Source: Planctomycetota bacterium
Lineage (GTDB): Bacteria; Planctomycetota; UBA1135; UBA2386
NCBI GenBank assembly: GCA_020638695.1
Contig: JACKIB010000005.1
Coordinates: 1-64,000 of the forward strand
DNA: 64,000 nucleotides
Reading direction: 5' to 3'
The translations under genes and the position numbers were made by a program. Positions 8,454 through 16,650 of the stretch are shown piece after piece. The notes under the pieces are model-generated. The model worked only from the letters and a program-made list of their open reading frames with translations, was not told the origin of the DNA and ran no database searches. Within the stretch, counting starts at the first letter, position 1. Each line of letters opens with the position of its first letter.

Positions 8454-10010
8454 TCAGTGAGGCCCGGAGGCGGCGCCCATTTCGCCGAGCGCGGCGCGGT
8501 GGTCGGCGCGCGCCCGCTCGAGGCCGAGGCGCGCGTCGACCGCGAGGGTCTCGGCATCGGCCAGCTGCGCTTCGCGCAGTTGGATGCGCAGTAGATCGCT
8601 CCGACCGAGTTCGAAGGCGCGCTGCTCTGCCGCGACCAGCTCGCGGGCCAGCCGCACGTTCCGTTCGGTCGATGCCAGTTGAGTCTGCGCAGCCACCACC
8701 GCGGAGCGGGCGTCGAGCACCTCGTTGCAGATCCGCTCGCGCTGGAATCGCTGTTCCAACTGGAGCCTCTGCAACTCCGCGGTGGCCTGTTCGATCTTGC
8801 CCAGGGCTGCGCGCCGCTGGAAGGGCAGTCGCAGCTCGCCGCCGATGAACAGCTCCAGATTCTCGCGGTCCCGGTACGGGCCGCTGCTCAGCGAACTCCG
8901 ACCTTCGACCAAGATGTCGAGCTGCGGCAGCCGGTCGTTCTCCGCGAGTGCCAAGTCGGTCGCGGTCCGGTCGAGCCGCAACTGCAGCTGACGGGGCTCG
9001 GGCCGCCGGCGCATCGCGAGCGCCACATCGTGCTCCGCTTCGCTGGCGAGGTCGGATGGGGGCGGAGTCGGGGCGGGGAGGTTGGGTTCACCGGGGACTA
9101 CCGGACGGTCGTCGTCCCCGCGGAGGTATAGCGACAGTGCCAGCGAGGCGCTCTGGAATGCGCGCTGGGCCCGGGCCTCGAATACGCGGCGCTGCGCGAT
9201 CAGGCGTTCGTTGTCGGTCAGGGCGATCGGCGCCAGGAACTGTCGTTCGACGGCCCGCTGCAGCCCTGCCTGGCGATCCTCGGCCAGACGCAGCAGCTGG
9301 CGGGCGATCGACAGCTTGCGGCCGGCCGCCTCCCAGGTGAAGAACGCCAAACTCGCGGCCCGCACGAAGCCGATGCGCGCCTGCGCGATGTCCGGTTCCG
9401 CCAGCACGATGTCGATCTGGGCCTTGCGCACCGCGGCCCGCCGGCCGTCGGTCGCCCGACCGCGCAACAGCGGTAGGCGTGCTCCGAGCACCAGCTCTCC
9501 AGCTTCCTGGGTGCGGTCGGTGTAGTAGTCCGGCAGCGTGCCATCGCTCCACCGGTAGCCGCCGTAGACCGTGTCGCCGGTGGCGAGGGGTTGCTCCAAC
9601 ATTCCCTGGGCCACGGTGGCCTCGTAGTAGCCGAGCAGGCGATCCTCGACCTTGGCCTTCAACCCGGTGTCGAATGCGCCGAGCGCCTGGCGCAGGCGGC
9701 CGGAGGCCAGGTCGCGCTGCAGCAGTGCGCGCAGAAAGGGGGGATAGCGGCGGGTGACCGAGTCGAGGACTGTGTCCAGCGTAATGGCGCCGTCGGGCAC
9801 CGAGCTGGCGGGACTTCGTGCCGCCGGCGGTTGCGCAGCGTCCCGACGGGCGGTTCGGCGGCTGGCACCGGCGATCGCATCCGCACCGTCCGGGAGCTGG
9901 TGACGATGTTCGGGTTCGGGCGGTCGGTAAGGAGCGGGTACGCAACCGAGCGGCAGTAGCGTCGCGCAGACCGCCAGCGCGAGGGATCGGGGGTGTCGGG
10001 AGTCGGTCAT
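8454..10010 (-). CDS. TolC-like outer-membrane efflux lipoprotein
   Basis: This is the third gene of the exporter operon; its ATG overlaps the stop of the HlyD-like gene as ATGA. The 518-aa product opens with a signal peptide and lipobox (LLPLGC), so it is probably lipidated. A Pro/Arg/Ala-rich linker follows. The rest is two OEP-type repeats rich in long amphipathic helices with Leu/Ala/Arg/Gln, including VRKAQIDIVLAEPDIAQARI and LARELVAAEQRAFELGRSDL (the latter typical of the second TolC repeat). It would form the trimeric outer-membrane channel for the HlyD/ABC pair upstream. Confidence 0.85.
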   Translation of the reverse strand: MTDSRHPRSLALAVCATLLPLGCVPAPYRPPEPEHRHQLPDGADAIAGASRRTARRDAAQPPAARSPASSVPDGAITLDTVLDSVTRRYPPFLRALLQRDLASGRLRQALGAFDTGLKAKVEDRLLGYYEATVAQGMLEQPLATGDTVYGGYRWSDGTLPDYYTDRTQEAGELVLGARLPLLRGRATDGRRAAVRKAQIDIVLAEPDIAQARIGFVRAASLAFFTWEAAGRKLSIARQLLRLAEDRQAGLQRAVERQFLAPIALTDNERLIAQRRVFEARAQRAFQSASLALSLYLRGDDDRPVVPGEPNLPAPTPPPSDLASEAEHDVALAMRRRPEPRQLQLRLDRTATDLALAENDRLPQLDILVEGRSSLSSGPYRDRENLELFIGGELRLPFQRRAALGKIEQATAELQRLQLEQRFQRERICNEVLDARSAVVAAQTQLASTERNVRLARELVAAEQRAFELGRSDLLRIQLREAQLADAETLAVDARLGLERARADHRAALGEMGAASGPH

Positions 10011-11431
10011 CGCTTGAGCCCCTTGTCGTTCGCCGGGCGTTCGATGGTGGGCGGAAAGCCGTTGAGCTGCCGCCAGACTTCGAAGCCGAGCGAGACTCGA
10101 TCGAGCAGGATCCAGCCCTTCGCCCGCGTGCCCTGGCGCAGCCAGGCGTCGCCGGGCCAACGATGTGGGTTCTCGCGTGCGCGCGGCTTGCTACTGGTCA
10201 GCAGTCCCCGCAGCCAACGGACCGCCGGGCCTTCGTCCCCGTCGTGGAACGGGCGCTCGTCCGGAATGACCATGACCCGGAACTTGCCGCGGCTGGTGCC
10301 GAAGCGGTCGACGAACGCGACGCGGCCGCCGAACGTGCCGACCGCGGCCGATGGCCAGCCGACGAATTGCACCGCCGGCCAGCCTTCGAACTGCAGGCGC
10401 ACGTGGCGGCCGACTTCGATCAGGGTCACGTCGTTGCCGTCGACCAGCAGCTCGACGGCGGGCTGCTTGGTCGCCGGCACGAGGACTGCGAGGGTCGTTC
10501 CCTGCTTGACGAAGTTGCCGCCTCGTCCGTTGGCCACCAGGTTTTGCACGTAGCCGTCCACCGGTGCGACGATCCGTTGCCGGCGCTGCCGCTCGAGATC
10601 GCGCTCGAGCTTCGGAATGCTGCCCTCGGCTTCGGCGATGTCCGCGTCCGCGGCGGCGCGCTTGACGCGGGCCTCCTGCAGCTTCACCGCCTCCACCTGC
10701 GCGGTTCGCTCGCGCGCGCTGTGCTTCGCGCGCAGGTTGGCCTCTGCCCCGGCTACCCCGGCCTGCTTGGCGGCCAGGTCGGCCACGGCGATGCTGCGCT
10801 CCTGGGTGGCCCGCTGCAGTTCGAACCCGGCGCCGAGGCGGTCGGCTACCAGACCTTGCCACATCTGCTCTGCTGTCTTGGCGAGTGCGAGCCTCTGCTT
10901 GGCGACCTCGACACCCTGTCGCGCCACCGCGAGTGCCTGCTGCGCGGCCGCGATCTCGTCCTCGGCCAGCCGCAGGGCGGCGGTGCGCGCGAGCTCTGCC
11001 GATCGCACCTGGCCGTCGAGCTCGTCGCGCTTGCGCAGGGCGGCGGCACGCTTGTTCCGCGCCGCGTCGAGCTGCGCCTGCAGTCGCTCCAGCACGTTGG
11101 GGTCGTTGTCGGCGAGGTCGACGATCGGCGTTCCGGTGGTCACGTGGGCGCCCTCGCGCACGTGCCACGCGCTGACGATCCCGTCCGTGCGGGCTTGCAG
11201 CGGCATCGGCCGGTTGACCGGGTCGAACTCGATGATGCGACCCTCGCCGCGCAGGTTCTGCTGCCAGGGCGCGAGCGCGAGGGCGATCGGGGCTCCGAGC
11301 AACAGCAGCAGCATCACGCGGCCGAAGTAGCGTGTCACCTGCCGTGGGCCGGCCAGCGCCAGCGCCGGCAGCTCGGCGACCGGGTAGTCCGGAGTCGGGC
11401 CGAGTGGTTCAGCCACGGACCACCCCCTCAT
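10007..11431 (-). CDS. HlyD-family periplasmic adaptor (membrane fusion protein)
   Basis: The product is about 474 aa with one N-terminal membrane span (about 36-57, VMLLLLLGAPIALALAPW). A biotinyl/lipoyl half-domain follows (ARTDGIVSAWHVREGAHV with PIVDL). A long Ala/Glu/Lys/Arg coiled-coil hairpin (about 110-290) and the second lipoyl half (RIVAPVDGYVQNL) come next, then a beta-barrel region. These are the parts of an adaptor linking an inner-membrane ABC protein to a TolC channel. It overlaps the ABC gene by about 23 bases from the ATG. A GTG at 11416, preceded by GAGGGGGTGG, may be the true start. The stop overlaps the next gene as ATGA. Confidence 0.88.
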   Translation of the reverse strand: MRGWSVAEPLGPTPDYPVAELPALALAGPRQVTRYFGRVMLLLLLGAPIALALAPWQQNLRGEGRIIEFDPVNRPMPLQARTDGIVSAWHVREGAHVTTGTPIVDLADNDPNVLERLQAQLDAARNKRAAALRKRDELDGQVRSAELARTAALRLAEDEIAAAQQALAVARQGVEVAKQRLALAKTAEQMWQGLVADRLGAGFELQRATQERSIAVADLAAKQAGVAGAEANLRAKHSARERTAQVEAVKLQEARVKRAAADADIAEAEGSIPKLERDLERQRRQRIVAPVDGYVQNLVANGRGGNFVKQGTTLAVLVPATKQPAVELLVDGNDVTLIEVGRHVRLQFEGWPAVQFVGWPSAAVGTFGGRVAFVDRFGTSRGKFRVMVIPDERPFHDGDEGPAVRWLRGLLTSSKPRARENPHRWPGDAWLRQGTRAKGWILLDRVSLGFEVWRQLNGFPPTIERPANDKGLKR

Positions 11432-13091
11432 CGGCGGCCGGCGCGGCTCGATCCTGCGCGACAGCGAGGTCGAGCGTCCGATCGCAGGCCGCAGCGACGT
11501 CCGCCATCGCCGTGACCACGACTACCGTCCAGCGATGTTCCGGGGCGAACAGCCGCGCGAAGACCCGCTGGCGCAGCGCCGGCGGCAAGCGGTCGAGCGC
11601 GCCGTCCAGCAACAGCAGGCGGGGTTCGCCGAGGATCGCTCTGGCCAGCATCAGGCAACTCGCCTGCACCGCCGACAGCGGCCGCCCGCGGGTCGTCAGT
11701 TCGGTTTCGAGACCCTCTGGCAGCGCCATCACGTCGTCCCACAGCTCGACCTTGGCGAGGGCCTCGCGGATCTGCGCGGCGTCGAGGTGATCACGGCCGA
11801 ATCGCAGGTTGTCCAGCACCGACCCTTCGACGATCTCCGTGCCGTGGACCAACGCGAACTGGTCGCGCATGCGATCCAACTGCAGTTGGCGGAGATCCAG
11901 ACCGTCCATCGTGACGTGTCCGTGGGTCGGCGTGCGCAGGCCGTACAGCACGTCGAGCAGTCGGCTGGCGCTGCCGCCGATCGGCCCCACCAGGGCGAGG
12001 CGTTCACCCGCCTCGATCGTCAGGTCGAACACCGGCGACCGACCGGTCCGGTCGCCGGCTGGACAGCTCACACCGTCCAGGCGAATCCGCACGCCCTCCG
12101 TGTCGGGCAGCAAGTCCCCACTCTGTCGTTCCAACGGCAGATCGATCAACAGACCGAGCTTGTCGGATGCGGCACAGACGTCGTACCAGTTCTGCAGGAC
12201 GCCGCCGAGCTTGGTGACGTTGGCGGCCACCGCGGTGACGATCAGCTCGCTCGCGACCAGCTGACCCGGAGTGAGCTGCTGCTCGATCACCAGCCATCCG
12301 CCGGCGGCGAGGATCGCGGTGCTCGCGGCCACCTGCAGGCCGAACGATCCGGCGATCTGCCGGAACAGGACTTTGAAGTGTCGCTGGCGTTGCAGAATGT
12401 AGTCGGCGGCCAGTCGGTCGGCGCGCTGCGCGGCGAACTCGGCACCGCCGTGGGTGCAGAACGCGGTGGTGTGTCGGGCGATCTCCTGCAGCCAGGCGGC
12501 GACCTCGTACTTGGCGGCCGACTCGGCGATGGCGGTGCGCACGCCGCCGATGCCGAACACGAACACCAGAACCGCCAGTGCCACCAACACGGTGGCCGAG
12601 AAGGCGAACAGCAGCGGGTGGTAGAAGCACAGCACGGTCATGCCGACCGCGGTCGTCAGCACGAGATTCGTGACCTCGAGCAACAGCTTCGAGCTGCTCT
12701 TCTGCACCGTGACCGTGTCGAAGAACCGGTTGACCAACTCCGGGCCGTAGCGGCGGTCGAACGCGGCGATCTCGACGCGCGGCAGGCGCCAGGCCATGTC
12801 GCTGACCACGCGGACGAAGATCCGGCGCTCGACGATCTCGGCGACGTAGGCCTGCAGCATCCCGAGCAGGGCTTGCAGCGTCAGGCACCCGAGCAGGATG
12901 CCGACCAGCACCAGCAGTGGGGTAAGCAGCGTGCCGAACACGATGTTGCTGATCAGCGCGTCGACCGTCAGCGGGACCGCCAGCGCGAGCACGGCACTGG
13001 CCGCGCCGTAGATGACGATGGTGCGCAGGTCCGCGCGCTCGGGGCGCAGCAGACGGAGGTATTGGCGCCAAGCAGGGGCTGTTCCTGGCAT
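11409..13091 (-). CDS. ABC exporter (membrane + nucleotide-binding domains) with degenerate ATPase motifs
   Basis: From ATG 13091 the protein is 560 aa: a six-helix type-1 exporter membrane domain (about 20-320), then a nucleotide-binding domain. The NBD fold is recognisable but its motifs are altered. Walker A reads GPIGGSASR (about 368-376), with Ala in place of the essential Lys. The Q-loop reads LVHGTE, with His for Gln. The signature reads LSAVQAS instead of LSGGQ. Walker B ends LLLLDGALD, with Gly for the catalytic Glu. The switch position reads VVVVTAMAD, lacking His. The frame is intact over the full length and the operon is tightly coupled, so this is not an obvious pseudogene. It may be a non-hydrolysing scaffold or one half of a heterodimer. 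Confidence 0.85.
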   Translation of the reverse strand: MPGTAPAWRQYLRLLRPERADLRTIVIYGAASAVLALAVPLTVDALISNIVFGTLLTPLLVLVGILLGCLTLQALLGMLQAYVAEIVERRIFVRVVSDMAWRLPRVEIAAFDRRYGPELVNRFFDTVTVQKSSSKLLLEVTNLVLTTAVGMTVLCFYHPLLFAFSATVLVALAVLVFVFGIGGVRTAIAESAAKYEVAAWLQEIARHTTAFCTHGGAEFAAQRADRLAADYILQRQRHFKVLFRQIAGSFGLQVAASTAILAAGGWLVIEQQLTPGQLVASELIVTAVAANVTKLGGVLQNWYDVCAASDKLGLLIDLPLERQSGDLLPDTEGVRIRLDGVSCPAGDRTGRSPVFDLTIEAGERLALVGPIGGSASRLLDVLYGLRTPTHGHVTMDGLDLRQLQLDRMRDQFALVHGTEIVEGSVLDNLRFGRDHLDAAQIREALAKVELWDDVMALPEGLETELTTRGRPLSAVQASCLMLARAILGEPRLLLLDGALDRLPPALRQRVFARLFAPEHRWTVVVVTAMADVAAACDRTLDLAVAQDRAAPAADEGVVRG

Positions 13092-13434
13092 GTGGGGGGA
13101 GAGCCGATGCAGAAGCGAGCGTTGCCGATCGGGGCGTCGCGGCGGTGCGAGCGGGCGCGCCCCGGGGATGTTCGCGGGGGAACGATCGAGAGAGGCGGGC
13201 GATCGGGGTTTTTTCTCGCCCGGTCCGGGCAGCCGTGGGCGGTCGGGGAGAGCCGTCCACGGACTCGCCGCCGACGGTGGTGGTGGTTCGCACCGAGCTG
13301 CTGACGTGACTCCCGCCAGCGGCGCGTCGACAAGCGCTACGGTCGCGTCGTTGGAGGTGCCTGCCCAACTCCGCACCCTGCCGGTGGATCGCCGGGGAAG
13401 GAGCGCTCGGGTTCTGATCCGTTCCGCCGGGGAC
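13092..13434. other. 343-base intergenic region between exporter operon and FGE-kinase
   Basis: No gene is supported here. It lies 5' of the exporter operon and 3' of the kinase gene (both on the minus strand). A hairpin with stem GGGCGA (13197-13202) / TCGCCC (13216-13221) encloses a run of six T. No clear promoter for the exporter was identified. Confidence 0.4.
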
Positions 13435-15966
13435 TCAGCGTTGCAGGGCCCGCGCAGGGCGCACCCCGATGGTCTGGTGGCGCCGGTCCGGCGGGGCGCC
13501 GGCGCGGTTCGCCGAGCGTGCTTCGGCTGCCGGCTGATCGAACGCCCCGCCGCGGTACATCACCGTCTGCGGGCTCGGGCTGCGCGGCCGGGCACCGTCG
13601 CCCGACGCTGGCGGTGTGCGATACGACACGTACTCGTCGGCGCACCACTCCCACACGTTGCCGAGCACGTCATGCAGCCCGAACGCATTCGCCCGGAACG
13701 TCCCGACCGGCGCGTGCATGACGAATCCGTCGTCGAGCCCTGCGACCCGTGCCCAGGCTCCGGTGCCGAGGGCGTGCGCCGAGCCCTGGTCGGCGAGGTT
13801 GCCGGCCGGCGGCGACAACAGATCATGCTCGGTTCGGCCGGCCCACCAGGGCGTGGTCGTGCCGGCGCGGGCACCATACTCCCATTGCGCCTCGCTGGGC
13901 AGCGACAGGCCGAGCCGCGGCAGCACGCGTTGCACTTCGTGCCACGACACCGACTCCACCGGGTGAAGGTCGGCGTGCGCCGCGGTGACGAAGTTGCTCA
14001 CGGCGCCGTGCACGCTCGGCGAGGCTCCGGTGGCGGTGCGCCACTGACCTTGGGTCATCTCGAACTTGGCCAGGAAGAACGGCTGCAGCGCAACGTCGTG
14101 GACCGGGCACTCATTGATCTCTTCGGCCAGAGGATCGACGTTGCGCGGACCATGTTGAGCTGCGCCCATCGTGAATCGACCACCGGGCAGCAGCACGAGC
14201 ACCAGGCCCGTGTCCGACGCGAAGTGCAGGTTTCCCGCGCGGTCGCGCGGTGCCGGGGTGCCGGTCTGCAGGTGGGCGAACTCCCACAACCCCGAAGCCG
14301 GGTCCGGACCGATCGGCAGCAGTCCGGATTGCGGGGGAAGGTCGAGACCGTCGTAGTGCGGGCTCCGGCGGATCGCGGCACGCGCCGCGACCCAGGCACG
14401 CTGTGCCTCCGGGGCGTCCCGACTGCGCCCCTCCAGCGATTCGATGGCAGTGATCCGCCGGCGCACCGCGGCGACCGTGGAGTCCAGCGGGATCGCCAGT
14501 CCACTCTGCTCCGGGGCGAAGAATGCATCGAGTGCGATGAGCGCGTCGTCGAGCAGGCGGCGGCGCCACACGCTCTCCGGACTCGTTGCGTCGACCGCGC
14601 CCCGCCGGGCGCGCAGCGCGGTGCGCGCGGCGTCGATCGACTCCGCCTGGTCGAGCCACGACCGCAGCGCCGGGAGCTGCTCGGCGGTCGCCGGCCACAG
14701 CTCGGTGTCGGCGCGGCGGCGTAGGTCGCGTACCCGCTCGACGACCGCGAGGTCGAGGATCTCGGCGAGGTGGGCCCGGGCGACGAGAGCGCTCGCTTCG
14801 GCGCGGTCGCGTGCCTCGGCCAACCGGAGCACGAACCATAGGCCCGCGACTGCGAGCAGCGCGCCTGCGGCGGCGAGGCCTAGCGACAGTTCGCGGTGCC
14901 GGCGCAGCCACTTGGCGACTCGCGTGGTCGGACCCGAAGGGTGGGCCGCGACGGTGCGGTGCTCGGCCCAGGCGCGGAGGTCGTCGGCCAGCATGCCGAT
15001 CGACGCGTAGCGCTGCTCCGGGTCCCGGTGCATCGCTCGTTCGCAGACTGCGATCAGCTCCGGTGGGGCGTCGGATGCCAGTTCGCGCAACGGCTGCGGT
15101 GGCCGGTCCCGCACCACCGAGAGGATCTCCTCGAGGGTCCACTCCACCCGTTCGGTGGCATACGGCGGCCGGCCGGCCAGCACCTCGTACAGGATCGCGC
15201 CCACGCCGTAGGTGTCGGCAGACGGCTTGGCAGCGGCGTCGGGTGCGGCCGCACCGGCCTGCTCGGGCGGCATGTACGCGGGCGTTCCCACTGCGCCGTG
15301 CACCGCGGTCAGTCGGGGATCCGCAGGGGTGGCATGCGGCGTGGTATCGCGTCTTTCCGCGGTGACTCCTCCTGTGCTTGCCAGGCCCCAGTCCATGACC
15401 CACACCTCGCCGAACGTACCGACCATCACGTTGGCCGGCTTGAGGTCGCGGTGCACGACCCCACGCGAGTGCGCGTGCGCCATCGTTTCGCAGACGCGGC
15501 GCAGAACCTCGATCCAACGAGGTAGCGGCCAGGCGTCCCCGCGACGGCCGCGTTCCTGCAGCAGCGTCGCCATCGTCTGGCCGGCCAGGTGCGGCATGGC
15601 GAAGTACGGTTCGCCGCGGTCGTCGATCCCGAGCTCGTGGATCGGCACGACACCTGGGTGGTGCAGCCTGCCGACGACCTCCGCTTCGCGCAGCAGCCGC
15701 AGCCTGCGCCGCGCGTCGGTCCCGGAGTCGGTGGTCTTGAGGGCGACCCCCCGGCCGAGCACCAGATCCTCGGCCGCAACCACTCGGCCCATGCCACCGC
15801 GCGCGATCTCGTGCAGCACCCGGTAGCGGGCCAGGAAGCCGCGGCCGGCAGCGCCGCAGACCGCGTCGAGCCGCTGGTGCTCCCGCCGCCATTCGTGTTC
15901 GAGGTCGCCGGAGGAGTCTGGTGCATCCGCGCCGTACAACGCGCGCAGCCGCTCGGCAAGGGTCAT
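13435..15966 (-). CDS. Membrane Ser/Thr protein kinase fused to FGE-sulfatase-like domain
   Basis: The 843-aa protein (ATG 15966; a GTG at 15996 is possible) starts with a kinase domain: glycine loop ARGGMGRV (about 55-62), ATP-binding Lys77 in GVALKTTD, HRDLKPAN near 172, MDWG in place of DFG near 191, and PPEQA. One membrane span lies at about 359-381. A helical stretch follows, then a C-terminal formylglycine-generating-enzyme-type domain (about 600-843), with LPGGRFTMGA, MTQGQWRTATG, LPSEAQWEYGARAG and LGNVWEWCADE. In kinase fusions this fold usually serves as a sensor rather than an oxidase. Genes of this plan are common in planctomycetes. It is divergent from an ECF sigma gene 53 bases away, its likely partner. 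Confidence 0.9.
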   Translation of the reverse strand: MTLAERLRALYGADAPDSSGDLEHEWRREHQRLDAVCGAAGRGFLARYRVLHEIARGGMGRVVAAEDLVLGRGVALKTTDSGTDARRRLRLLREAEVVGRLHHPGVVPIHELGIDDRGEPYFAMPHLAGQTMATLLQERGRRGDAWPLPRWIEVLRRVCETMAHAHSRGVVHRDLKPANVMVGTFGEVWVMDWGLASTGGVTAERRDTTPHATPADPRLTAVHGAVGTPAYMPPEQAGAAAPDAAAKPSADTYGVGAILYEVLAGRPPYATERVEWTLEEILSVVRDRPPQPLRELASDAPPELIAVCERAMHRDPEQRYASIGMLADDLRAWAEHRTVAAHPSGPTTRVAKWLRRHRELSLGLAAAGALLAVAGLWFVLRLAEARDRAEASALVARAHLAEILDLAVVERVRDLRRRADTELWPATAEQLPALRSWLDQAESIDAARTALRARRGAVDATSPESVWRRRLLDDALIALDAFFAPEQSGLAIPLDSTVAAVRRRITAIESLEGRSRDAPEAQRAWVAARAAIRRSPHYDGLDLPPQSGLLPIGPDPASGLWEFAHLQTGTPAPRDRAGNLHFASDTGLVLVLLPGGRFTMGAAQHGPRNVDPLAEEINECPVHDVALQPFFLAKFEMTQGQWRTATGASPSVHGAVSNFVTAAHADLHPVESVSWHEVQRVLPRLGLSLPSEAQWEYGARAGTTTPWWAGRTEHDLLSPPAGNLADQGSAHALGTGAWARVAGLDDGFVMHAPVGTFRANAFGLHDVLGNVWEWCADEYVSYRTPPASGDGARPRSPSPQTVMYRGGAFDQPAAEARSANRAGAPPDRRHQTIGVRPARALQR

Positions 15967-16002
15967 CACCCAGGGGTCGTTCTGCTCCGCGTGCACGGCG
16001 GC

Positions 16003-16008
16003 TACAGT
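16003..16008 (+). promoter_or_regulatory. -10-like hexamer before ECF sigma gene
   Basis: TACAGT ends 11 bases before the sigma-factor ATG in the 53-base divergent gap shared with the kinase gene. This would leave a leader of only a few bases. No good -35 is visible. Confidence 0.4.
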
Positions 16009-16019
16009 GCCCTCCCGAG

Positions 16020-16634
16020 ATGTCGGTCGATCCGGACAGCGCCCTGCCCCTGCAGACCATGGAACTGCTGCAGCGCGTGCGCGGCGGCGACCGTGGTGCC
16101 GTGTCGGTGCTGTACGCGCGCTACCTGCCGCGGGTGCGGGGATTGGTCGCTGTGCGGATGGGGCAAGCACTGGTCGACATCCTCGACCGCGAGGACGTGG
16201 TTCAGGAGAGCATGCTCGAAGCGCTGAGCGGGATCCGCGACTTCGAGCCGCGACACGAGGGCAGCTTCATCTGCTGGCTCGCCCGAGTATGCGAATCGCG
16301 GCTGCGCGATGCGGGGCGCGCCGCCCGCGCCGAAAAGCGGGGCGGTGGTCGGGTCCTGCGCCGCGCGGATCTGGGCGTGACGACCCTGGCGGACCACGCG
16401 CCGGCGAGCGCGGGTCCATCGCCCAGCGCGGAGCTCGCTGGCGCCGAACTCGACGGCGCGCTGGAGCGTGCCTTGCTGGAACTGAGCGGGTCGTACCGGC
16501 AGGTGGTGTACTGCCGGTTGGTACTCGACATGAACCATCGAGAGATCGCCGCCGAGCTGGGGCTGGGCAGCGCCGACTCGGCTCGCGCGCTGTTCCACAA
16601 GGCCGTCGCGAAGCTGCGCCAGCGCCTCGCGTGA
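16020..16634 (+). CDS. ECF-type RNA polymerase sigma factor
   Basis: The product is 204 aa. Region 2 includes LLQRVRGGDRGAVSVLYARY and the core-binding DREDVVQESMLEALSGI. An Arg-rich spacer follows, then region 4 (LSGSYRQVVYCRLVLDMNHR and a helix-turn-helix ending KAVAKLRQRL). No anti-sigma factor is adjacent. Instead the divergent neighbour is the FGE-domain kinase, the arrangement expected for planctomycete ECF factors controlled by Ser/Thr kinases. Regulation by phosphorylation is inference from context. Confidence 0.9.
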   Translation: MSVDPDSALPLQTMELLQRVRGGDRGAVSVLYARYLPRVRGLVAVRMGQALVDILDREDVVQESMLEALSGIRDFEPRHEGSFICWLARVCESRLRDAGRAARAEKRGGGRVLRRADLGVTTLADHAPASAGPSPSAELAGAELDGALERALLELSGSYRQVVYCRLVLDMNHREIAAELGLGSADSARALFHKAVAKLRQRLA

Positions 16635-16650
16635 CCCCTGGCGGTGGCGC

